64,000 nt of DNA from Veillonella sp. CHU740 (GTDB taxonomy: Bacteria; Bacillota; Negativicutes; Veillonellales; Veillonellaceae). Position numbers and translations under genes: made by a program. Shown here in pieces: positions 57,989-64,000 of this stretch; within the stretch, counting starts at the first letter, position 1; the number at the start of each line of letters is the position of its first letter. The notes under the pieces are model-generated. The model searched no databases and had not been told where the DNA came from. It worked only from the letters and a program-made list of their open reading frames with translations. The stretch covers positions 1 through 64,000 of the forward strand of contig NZ_RQVD01000012.1 in NCBI RefSeq assembly GCF_003992055.1. Direction: 5' to 3'.

Positions 57989-58540
57989 TTAACGCCGATT
58001 GTAAAAGCTCTCGTATTCTCCTTCAAATACAAACTTTTCAGGGTGAGATTTGATGTAGTTTAGTTCGTTTTCTTCACCTGTATAATCGTAAATGAAATCA
58101 TCGGCTTCATCTAACATATTAAAAAATTCCTCTCCGTATTTTTCTTCCAATATTTCTAGCATATGGTATCTTTCTTCTCTACCAAACGATATTGTCCCAC
58201 CACAATAGTCTACAACTTTTTGAAAATTACCTGCATATTCATTCATCCCAAAATGTTTGAAACCTTTTATTGCATCTTCCCAAACTATCCCTGTAGGATT
58301 ATATAAAAACTGATGATGACCTCCATTATTTACTTCTACAAAATACCAAGTAATGGCTAATAAATATCTTTGCTCTAAAGTGAAAGTCTGCGCTGATTGA
58401 ATATACTCATCATATCCATCATAAATATTAATTGTTTCCCACATTGGATCAACAACATCATAATAAGAGTTTTCATCTAAACTTTTAATATTTTCTATGG
58501 TAATCTTTGCGTATGTTAATTTCTTTTCTGTTTCACCCAT
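57989..58540 (-). CDS. DMP19/DUF4375 family protein, copy 1
   Basis: A 183-residue acidic protein. The family signature NNGGHHQFLYN is at 71-81, with a following helical part (EDAIKGFKHFGMNEYAGNFQKVV). DMP19 of Neisseria is a DNA-mimic protein, and DUF4375 proteins are common among immunity genes. GGAGA lies ahead of the ATG. It is nearly identical to the protein encoded at 62981-63532, with differences mainly in charged or surface residues. Confidence 0.75.
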   Translation of the reverse strand: MGETEKKLTYAKITIENIKSLDENSYYDVVDPMWETINIYDGYDEYIQSAQTFTLEQRYLLAITWYFVEVNNGGHHQFLYNPTGIVWEDAIKGFKHFGMNEYAGNFQKVVDYCGGTISFGREERYHMLEILEEKYGEEFFNMLDEADDFIYDYTGEENELNYIKSHPEKFVFEGEYESFYNRR

Positions 58541-58570
58541 TTCAGTTGTCTCCTCTATATTTTCATCTTC

Positions 58571-58990
58571 TTAATTGATGTATTCAAAATATTCTTTCTC
58601 TTCATCAAAATCAATGCTATAGGCAAAATCTATTTCAATTTTAGAGTTTGGAATTTCCAATTTAGAAAGTGAACGTTTTTTGATATCTTCTAAATTTATC
58701 TCATCACAGAACATAGGGTTGTATCCATATTTAGCTTCATCATAGAGTAAAATTTCTTTTCCTGTATGTATACATTTTGCTACTATCATACAAGGATCGC
58801 TAATCTCATTTTTTTCATCATACATACCACAAATCATATATTCTTCAAAAAGTGAACCAAAAAAATAAATTTCATACAGTCCGTTGGTATCTCCACTTTC
58901 TAAGTTGTTGCAAATACTAATTCTTGTAAATGTATCATCTATATTTATTATATTGTAATTTTCTTCTTCAATATAAGTCGGTACTCTCAT
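58571..58990 (-). CDS. 139-residue protein of unknown function, copy 1
   Basis: An acidic soluble protein, pI clearly low, rich in Ile, Tyr and Phe strands (LYEIYFFGSLFEEYMICGMYDEK), resembling small immunity proteins, but no family was recognised. ATG at 58990 is chosen because the second copy starts at the same place; the frame is open 27 codons further here. It lies 30 bp upstream of the DMP19 gene in both copies, so the two probably work or spread as a pair. Confidence 0.65.
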   Translation of the reverse strand: MRVPTYIEEENYNIINIDDTFTRISICNNLESGDTNGLYEIYFFGSLFEEYMICGMYDEKNEISDPCMIVAKCIHTGKEILLYDEAKYGYNPMFCDEINLEDIKKRSLSKLEIPNSKIEIDFAYSIDFDEEKEYFEYIN

Positions 58991-59117
58991 TTTGTTCGCT
59001 CTCTTAATTATTATATCGTTATTAAATACGTCAGCATTTCTACAGAATGTCTCAGATACCCAAAATCTCATATGTTTCCTGAACTAACCTTATGACTAAA
59101 TCGTATATCTACCACAA

Positions 59118-59207
59118 CTAATTATCAAGTTCTATTTTTCTAACTATTTCAGCTGATCCATTCTTACATAAACTACAGCGATGATAACCACTTCTATACG
59201 TTTCCAT
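59118..59207 (-). CDS. 29-residue micro-ORF coupled to the antitoxin gene
   Basis: Its ATG overlaps the antitoxin stop by one base (TAATG), the arrangement of many toxin-antitoxin pairs. The peptide has a CSLC motif and a basic C-terminus. It is far too short for a RelE/YafQ toxin, so it may be a remnant, a regulatory peptide, or chance. Confidence 0.3.
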   Translation of the reverse strand: METYRSGYHRCSLCKNGSAEIVRKIELDN

Positions 59208-59509
59208 TATAGTCCTCGTTCTAGCTCTTCAAATACTTCTGCAACAGAATACGTTTCCCCTCGTAGTGCCTGGGAGTACCCTGTTTCCATTAAAGCATTA
59301 TATGTACTTTCATCCATATTCTCATGTATCGGTAACTCTTTAGGTATTGTTAAGGGAAACGGAATACCATTATTTAAAATAATTTGTCTATAAAACATAT
59401 CAATAGCGGCCGCACGAGAAATGCCTATAGTCTCTAAAATTTGTTCCGCTTGTTGTTTGATATGCTCATGGATTCTTACATTTACATTACCTGTCTTTGC
59501 TGTTTTCAA
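59207..59509 (-). CDS. RelB/DinJ family antitoxin, apparently without its toxin
   Basis: A 100-residue ribbon-helix-helix protein. The N-terminal strand GNVNVRIHEHIKQQAEQILETIGISRAAAIDMFYRQIILNNGIPF-type layout is typical of DinJ, and the C-terminal part should wrap a RelE/YafQ toxin. The likely start is TTG at 59509, about 9 nt after GGGAGGGAG; the nearby ATG is out of frame. No RelE, YafQ or HicA-like gene is next to it. Confidence 0.8.
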   Translation of the reverse strand: MKTAKTGNVNVRIHEHIKQQAEQILETIGISRAAAIDMFYRQIILNNGIPFPLTIPKELPIHENMDESTYNALMETGYSQALRGETYSVAEVFEELERGL

Positions 59510-59554
59510 ACATTGCAACTCCCTCCCTATACAAATTTTTCTAAAGTTGAACAG

Positions 59555-60046
59555 TTAATAGATTGACACTAAAACGGCGCTCTCTTGTGCCGCCATTTTC
59601 TCATAAAATTTTTTCAAACTTTCAAATGAGGTTCTTAAATCATCTTTAATTTCATCTGCTTCATCTTCGTATTCCCAAATATTAGGGTAAATATCGTTTT
59701 GGTGAAACGCATTCATATCAAATTTATCAATATATGTTTCAAAATCAAGCTCTTGCAATGCCTTTGCAATTTCTTTCACTCTATCAGTTTTCGTTCCAGA
59801 TATAAATTCTTCAATTTCTTCCCCAGAAATATTGAACTGGCCTACAATCGCTTCGCTGATTAAATTATCTTTAATCGGTTCGCCGGCAGATTTTCCTGTC
59901 AACAAAAAATGAAGTGCGTCCCACATTTTATCTATATCACATATTTCTAAGTTCTCATTATCCTGTGCTTCTTCCACATCATCAAGGCACATAAATTTTT
60001 CTAATTCAAGATCAGTAGTTGACTGATAATTTGCAATCAATCCCAT
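59555..60046 (-). CDS. DUF1877 (YfbM-like) family protein
   Basis: A 163-residue soluble protein. The family features are the MGLIANYQ start, the IDKMWDALHFLLTG segment (about 38-51) and the SEAIVGQ that follows. DUF1877 proteins are often found beside polymorphic toxins and are taken as immunity proteins, although the E. coli YfbM role is unknown. GGAGG lies 8 nt before the ATG. It lies between the antitoxin and a short fragment. Confidence 0.8.
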   Translation of the reverse strand: MGLIANYQSTTDLELEKFMCLDDVEEAQDNENLEICDIDKMWDALHFLLTGKSAGEPIKDNLISEAIVGQFNISGEEIEEFISGTKTDRVKEIAKALQELDFETYIDKFDMNAFHQNDIYPNIWEYEDEADEIKDDLRTSFESLKKFYEKMAAQESAVLVSIY

Positions 60047-60064
60047 TTATTTTTCCTCCATATT

Positions 60065-60274
60065 TTACTGTACTGTTCTGTACTTCCGCCCCCACTGTGG
60101 GTTAGATTTTTCAGATTGTCGTTGACTGGCTCGGCAGACTTTTGTAGTTCCCTTATCATATATCCAGTCTATATTTTCTAATGCTCTAACTTTGTTTGAC
60201 AAAATTTCCTTAAATTCACTAATCTTTTGAAAAAAATATTTACATGCCACCTCAAAAATATCTAAATTTTCCAT
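60065..60274 (-). CDS. Short 69-residue gene or gene fragment
   Basis: It starts with ATG 9 nt after AAGGAT. The first 45 residues look like a helical domain (IFEVACKYFFQKISEFKEILSNKVRALENI), and the rest is basic and low in hydrophobics (CRASQRQSEKSNPQWGRKYRTVQ region). The change of character suggests a truncated gene joined to other sequence. No family was recognised. Confidence 0.4.
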   Translation of the reverse strand: MENLDIFEVACKYFFQKISEFKEILSNKVRALENIDWIYDKGTTKVCRASQRQSEKSNPQWGRKYRTVQ

Positions 60275-60303
60275 ACAAACTATATCCTTTGCAAATCATG
60301 ATT

Positions 60304-61050
60304 TCACAAACGTGGATTATTTATCCACTCATAGGCCTCTTCCTCAGAAATCTTTTTATTCAATCTATAAAAATACTTTCCATCAGTTGAAATCTGTCTC
60401 TTATCATCAATGACCCGCCAGTTCTCTGGCGAAGCCCCCGGCAAAAGATTTTTCCCATAATAGACATTGCTTTTGTCCCAACCAAAATATCCATCCTTAT
60501 TAGACACAAAACTTTCAGGATCAACTTTCTTTAAAATTTTAATCTTACCTTCATAGTTTTCGTAATAAACCTGCTTGCTGTCTTTCGCAAAGCCATAAGG
60601 AATATGAAGAATTTCAGTATATTCCTTGCCATCAGTCAATGTAATTTTAATTTCAGATAGCCAAAAACCATCGTCGCACACATCAAAAGTTTTAGGATCT
60701 GCTGGTTCAAAACGGCCAGATATAGTCCATACAGTCTTTCCATCAAAAGCATAGCTATAGTTCAAGGCTTTAAATGTCTCATTGTTAGCACCGCGTAGTT
60801 TGGTATCATATAGATAACAAGATTTACTATCTTTTGCAAATGTGCCATTAAACACTTGAAAATGTTCTACATCTTTAGAGACAAGTCTATGCCTCCAGTA
60901 CACTGTTTTTCCATCAGACCAATAATGCAAAATAGCCTTTTCCTCTTGATCATAAAACCTATGGTCCTTGTTAATATCAACGAGTGTATCAAAGTCTACA
61001 TCAATGATTTTAACTGGTTTAGATTTAGACCCTGCTCTTACGATTTCCAT
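60304..61050 (-). CDS. DKNYY family repeat protein
   Basis: A 248-residue protein with repeated units of the DKNYY type, in which AKDSK..YY and DKSNVYYG motifs alternate with G..P.(S/T)F or N (FAKDSKSCYLYDTKLRGA, FAKDSKQVYYEN, WDKSNVYYGKNLLPGASPENW). ATG at 61050 is chosen because GGAGG lies 5 nt upstream; an ATG 12 nt earlier contains the ribosome site itself. DKNYY proteins are common in bacterial immunity or surface contexts. No signal peptide is seen, so it is probably cytosolic. Confidence 0.75.
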   Translation of the reverse strand: MEIVRAGSKSKPVKIIDVDFDTLVDINKDHRFYDQEEKAILHYWSDGKTVYWRHRLVSKDVEHFQVFNGTFAKDSKSCYLYDTKLRGANNETFKALNYSYAFDGKTVWTISGRFEPADPKTFDVCDDGFWLSEIKITLTDGKEYTEILHIPYGFAKDSKQVYYENYEGKIKILKKVDPESFVSNKDGYFGWDKSNVYYGKNLLPGASPENWRVIDDKRQISTDGKYFYRLNKKISEEEAYEWINNPRL

Positions 61051-61070
61051 AAATTCCTCCATATTTGTCT

Positions 61071-61817
61071 TTACCTGCTCAGATACCTAGATAGTTTCTT
61101 CTCAAGAAATTCATTCATATCATTGCAAAGCTTCTTTACTTTATTCTGTTCATGGGCATAGTACCAAATTGTTTCTTCATCATGACAAAGCAATAGCTGA
61201 TCTCCGTCTGCCTCTTTCCAAAACTCTCCAAGAACCAAATATTGCTTCTCTTTTATTTCCATTGAAAACATTTCGTTTAGCACAACTTTTATGCCAGTTG
61301 AAAGATCAATGCCGCTTGTGATTAAGAAAAACCTTTGTACTTGTTCAGGAAAGGCAAAACTTAATTTTTCTTCTGCTTTCCGAATTTCCTCTTGTGTAGC
61401 ACCTTGTTTTATAACGTCATTTTCATCAAGAGATTTCACTAAAGCATTTGTAAACTTTGGATAATGCTCAAACAAATTTGGATACTCTTCTTTAACCTTC
61501 TTTTTCTTTTCTTGCTCTCTTTTTTTCTTATCCTTACAATAGACATCCAGCTCCTCTAAATATTTCTCTTGATACAGATTGCTTTTAGAAAAAGGTAGCC
61601 CTTTCCTCTCCAGTATGGCTATGGCTCCTTTTTGGCTTGTTAAAATCGGCACCCAGAGGAAATCATGGTCTTTTGGCTTAAGTCTTAAAAATTCTCCCCT
61701 ATTTAAAACCCTCTCTAATTCATGTTCGTGTTTTAGCCACCAATTTTGATAGCTTCCAGGGGTTTCCCTGCCCTCTACCAAGGAAAGTAGCTTCTCATTT
61801 ATAGTTTCCATCATCAT
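61071..61817 (-). CDS. SMI1/KNR4 (SUKH) domain protein
   Basis: A 248-residue protein. The C-terminal half (about 135-235) has the SUKH pattern GATQEEIRKAEEKL...FPEQVQRFFLITSGI and later YLVLGEF...GD and IWYYAHEQNKV. The N-terminal part (about 1-95) is separate and unknown, joined by a Lys/Glu-rich helix (93-110). SUKH proteins are the best-known superfamily of immunity proteins for nuclease toxins. Three ATGs in a row (61817, 61814, 61811) follow GAGGGG; the second or third is more likely by spacing. Confidence 0.75.
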   Translation of the reverse strand: MMMETINEKLLSLVEGRETPGSYQNWWLKHEHELERVLNRGEFLRLKPKDHDFLWVPILTSQKGAIAILERKGLPFSKSNLYQEKYLEELDVYCKDKKKREQEKKKKVKEEYPNLFEHYPKFTNALVKSLDENDVIKQGATQEEIRKAEEKLSFAFPEQVQRFFLITSGIDLSTGIKVVLNEMFSMEIKEKQYLVLGEFWKEADGDQLLLCHDEETIWYYAHEQNKVKKLCNDMNEFLEKKLSRYLSR

Positions 61818-61872
61818 ATCCCCTCACAAATTCAAATTTGTTTCCATCTACCAATCAACTGGAATTATCACT

Positions 61873-62139
61873 TTAGTACTTAGGTAAATAAAATCCCCAT
61901 ACATTATTACTAAATTCACCAGCAACAAATTTATGAAGTTCATCATTAATATACACAACATAAATAGGAAACCTAAAACTCTGATGATATAGTGGATCCG
62001 TTACTGATACGTATTCCCCTGTTTCATGCCAGTCATATTCAAAAATATTTGTATCAAACAGAATTGCATTCCCTTCCAGGCCTGTAATTTCATATTGCCA
62101 TGTCATTTGTTTGCATTTTTTCAATTTTAATACCCCCAC
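61873..62139 (-). CDS. Small protein of unknown function in the immunity cluster
   Basis: Up to 88 residues, counted from a GTG at 62139; an ATG at 62106 gives 77 residues (MTWQYEI...) and may be the true start. It is an all-beta-looking acidic protein rich in Tyr, Phe and Trp (FDTNIFEYDWHETGEYVSV). No family was recognised; context suggests an immunity protein. Confidence 0.5.
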   Translation of the reverse strand: MGVLKLKKCKQMTWQYEITGLEGNAILFDTNIFEYDWHETGEYVSVTDPLYHQSFRFPIYVVYINDELHKFVAGEFSNNVWGFYLPKY

Positions 62140-62274
62140 TCAAGCTCAACTTTGATCCTATACTCTCTATTTACTAACGCATCAGTTCAAGCCAATTAAG
62201 AAAAATCATGCTTGCACTCTGTGGTTTCCGATTTATCATTCAGGAAATTAAATAAGAAATGCTTATTAACATAA

Positions 62275-62691
62275 CTACTCTATCCTAGTGCCATCCGGTA
62301 ATATAATATCTCCTTTTTCTCCACTCACATCAAAAAATCCCACATTATGTTTTTTAGCTAAATCTCGCATAACTTCATACGCTTCGTCTGCTACAGACCA
62401 AGGAAAAGCTACATAAATTACATCATATCCTATACAGTAATCAGCCATACGCATTTCCAATTTTTCAGCTTCATCATCAAGATTATCAAAATTAGGTGCA
62501 TATTCTCCATTCATAGGTGGAAAATTTTCTTTCATTTCCATAAACCAATTTTGCAAATTAGAAGAAGATACTCCTATCGTTTCATAATCATGTTCTTCTT
62601 CCCATTCTGTTTGCTTATCATACCAAACCATAAATTGTTTTTTTGTATTAGGTGCTTTTGTTTTTTCAAAAACCATTAAATCATAACTCAT
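62275..62691 (-). CDS. Hypothetical immunity-like protein (MSYDLMVFE type)
   Basis: A 138-residue soluble protein. The start MSYDLMVFEKTKAP, the W-rich FMVWYDKQTEWEEEH, the central WFMEMKENFPPMNGEYAP, and the end DVIYVAFPWSVADEAYEVMRDLAKKHNVGFFDVSG region form a recognisable conserved type often seen near Rhs and other toxin loci. The molecular role is unknown. AGGAG lies 9 nt ahead of the ATG. Confidence 0.65.
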   Translation of the reverse strand: MSYDLMVFEKTKAPNTKKQFMVWYDKQTEWEEEHDYETIGVSSSNLQNWFMEMKENFPPMNGEYAPNFDNLDDEAEKLEMRMADYCIGYDVIYVAFPWSVADEAYEVMRDLAKKHNVGFFDVSGEKGDIILPDGTRIE

Positions 62692-62778
62692 ACTTAGTTT
62701 CTCCTGTTTCTCAGTTTGCTACTTTACCTTTTCACTATGCATGTAGATCGCATAAACTTCAAATTTTGTATTAAGTTT

Positions 62779-62907
62779 CTATATTTCCATAAACGTTTTC
62801 TTGATTTCAAATAACTCTTTCATCTTTCTTTCAAATACTACTTCATTCATTCCATTATTTTGTTTCAAATAAACTGCCAAATCGTCTGTCCCAAATTTTA
62901 ATTTCAT
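62779..62907 (-). pseudogene. 42-residue remnant or small gene
   Basis: A short frame (MKLKFGTDDLAVYL...) without a clear ribosome site in a 289-bp gap. The amphipathic sequence looks protein-like and may be the end or start of a decayed immunity gene. Confidence 0.3.
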
Positions 62908-62980
62908 CAGGAATATACCATATTTTCAAGCCTAATAACTCGCCAATCACTCGCTCAAAAATAGCATTACTTTTTCTTTT

Positions 62981-63532
62981 TTAACGCCGATTGTAAAAGC
63001 TCTCGTATTCCCCTTCAAATACAAACTTTTCAGGGTGAGATTTGATGTAGTTTAGTTCGTTTTCTTCACCTTCATAATCATAAACGAAATCATCGGCTTC
63101 ATCTAAAATCTTAAAAAATTCCTCTCCGTATTTTTCTTCCAATATTTCTAGCATATGGTATCTTTCTTCTCTACCAAAAGATATTGTCCCACCACAATAG
63201 TCTACAACTTTTTGAAAATTACCTGCATATTCGTTCATCCCAAAATGTTTGAAACCTTTTATTGCATCTTCCCAAACTATCCCTGTAGAATTATCTAAAA
63301 ACTGGTGATGACCTCCATTACTTACTTCTGCAAAATACCAAGTAATGGCTAATAAATATCTTTGCTCTAAAGTGAAAGTCTGCGCTGATTGAATATACTC
63401 ATCATATCCATCATAAATATTAATTGTCTCCCACATTGGCTCAACAACATCATAATAAGAGTTTTCATCTAAACTTTTAATATTTTCTATGGTAATCTTT
63501 GCGTATGTTAATTTCTTTTCTGTTTCACCCAT
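62981..63532 (-). CDS. DMP19/DUF4375 family protein, copy 2
   Basis: 183 residues, nearly identical to the product of 57989-58540 and sharing NNGGHHQFL-type signature residues (here SNGGHHQFLDN). Differences (for example V30-D31 to V30-E31, FVEVNN to FAEVSN, Y80 to D80, FNML to FKIL) are few and partly fall in or near the signature, which could alter partner specificity. Confidence 0.75.
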   Translation of the reverse strand: MGETEKKLTYAKITIENIKSLDENSYYDVVEPMWETINIYDGYDEYIQSAQTFTLEQRYLLAITWYFAEVSNGGHHQFLDNSTGIVWEDAIKGFKHFGMNEYAGNFQKVVDYCGGTISFGREERYHMLEILEEKYGEEFFKILDEADDFVYDYEGEENELNYIKSHPEKFVFEGEYESFYNRR

Positions 63533-63562
63533 TTCAGTTGTCTCCTCTATATTTTCATCTTC

Positions 63563-63982
63563 TTAATTGATATATTCAAAATCTTCTTTCTCTTCATCAA
63601 AATTAATGTTATAGGCAAAATCTATTTCAATTTTAGAGTTTGGAATTTCCAATTTAGAAAGTGAACGTTTTTTGATATCTTCTAAATGTATCTCATCACA
63701 GAACATAGGGTTGTATCCATATTTAGCTCCATCATAGAGTAAGATTTCTTTTCCTGTATGTATACATTTTGCTACTATCATACAAGGATCGCTAATCTCA
63801 TTTTTTTCATCATACATACCACAAATCATATATTCTTCAAAAAGTGAACCAAAAAAATAAATTTCATACAGTCCGTTGGTATCTCCACTTTCTAAGTTGT
63901 TGCAAATACTAATACTTGTAAATGTATCATCTATATCTATTATATTGTAATTTTCTTCTTTAATATAAGTTGGTACTCTCAC
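63563..63982 (-). CDS. 139-residue protein of unknown function, copy 2
   Basis: Nearly identical to the product of 58571-58990 (for example E8 to K8, R23 to S23, E85 to G86-region changes). It starts with MRVPTYI at 63982. Upstream sequence is cut by the window edge. It pairs with the DMP19 copy 30 bp downstream. Confidence 0.65.
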   Translation of the reverse strand: MRVPTYIKEENYNIIDIDDTFTSISICNNLESGDTNGLYEIYFFGSLFEEYMICGMYDEKNEISDPCMIVAKCIHTGKEILLYDGAKYGYNPMFCDEIHLEDIKKRSLSKLEIPNSKIEIDFAYNINFDEEKEDFEYIN

Positions 63983-64000
63983 TTTGTTTGCTCGCTTAAT

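Larger units (their letters stand above)
57975..59009 (-). repeat. About 1-kb duplicated block, copy 1
   Basis: Nearly identical to 62966-64000, with an offset close to 4992 bp. It spans the DMP19 gene and the 139-residue gene with their ribosome-binding sites. Scattered single-base differences and a one-base difference in a T-run near the left end are visible. Confidence 0.92.
62966..64000 (-). repeat. About 1-kb duplicated block, copy 2 (runs to the window edge)
   Basis: Partner of 57975-59009. Similarity still continues at position 64000, so the repeat may be longer. Confidence 0.92.

Noticed and set aside
56378-64000. Restriction-modification, CRISPR or other anti-phage operon in the right-hand island
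   Set aside because: No nuclease, helicase, methylase, Cas protein or regular repeat-spacer array is seen; the families present are immunity types.

Overview
The window reads as the chromosome of a diderm Firmicute of the Negativicutes, most probably Veillonella or a close relative. The DNA is AT-rich. The housekeeping genes are of Firmicutes type (ylxM-ffh-rpsP-khpA-ylqD-rimM, tmcAL, pyruvate kinase with a C-terminal PEP-utiliser domain). A two-partner secretion (TpsB/CdiA) system, which needs an outer membrane, is also present. The genus is inferred from gene content; no database was searched.

Layout. Positions 1-150 hold the promoter and leader of a leftward rRNA operon whose 16S gene lies outside the window. 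A long leftward operon follows (10088 to 487): radC, ruvC-ruvA-ruvB, a SpoIID/LytB-like exported protein, queA-tgt (queuosine), yajC, a 5-formyl-THF cyclo-ligase, and secD-secF. Next come a lipoprotein with acetate kinase, the divergent tmcAL, and the ylxM-ffh-rpsP-khpA-ylqD-rimM operon. From 17 to 25.6 kb there are a MerR regulator, a Cys/His microprotein, a copper ATPase, a YigZ protein, a LysR regulator, and an amino-acid permease with a class-I amidotransferase.

From 25.8 to 41.4 kb lies a contact-dependent-inhibition type two-partner locus in the order cdiA, immunity, orphan toxin module, orphan immunity, cdiB. The 2554-residue CdiA has two tandem TPS secretion domains and a C-terminus with the catalytic spacing of colicin E3. 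The orphan module has no start codon or signal peptide but shares a colinear 1258-bp segment with cdiA, as expected of a reserve toxin cassette. Its tip resembles an Endonuclea_NS_2 nuclease, and the next gene looks like a multi-domain YezG/DUF600 immunity protein.

From 41.5 to 47.2 kb is a citrate module: DASS transporter, citD, citE, citF and a LysR regulator. CitD appears to lack the serine that normally carries the prosthetic group. Then follow dnaE-pyk-BI-1, a YgjP-like metallopeptidase and typA.

From 56.4 kb to the right edge every gene is leftward, small, and similar to immunity proteins of polymorphic toxin systems (DUF695-RraB, Imm17-like, DMP19, DUF1877, DKNYY, SMI1/KNR4 and unknowns). 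An orphan RelB/DinJ antitoxin sits among them, and a two-gene block is duplicated about 5 kb apart. This looks like an immunity island whose toxin gene, if present, lies beyond position 64000.
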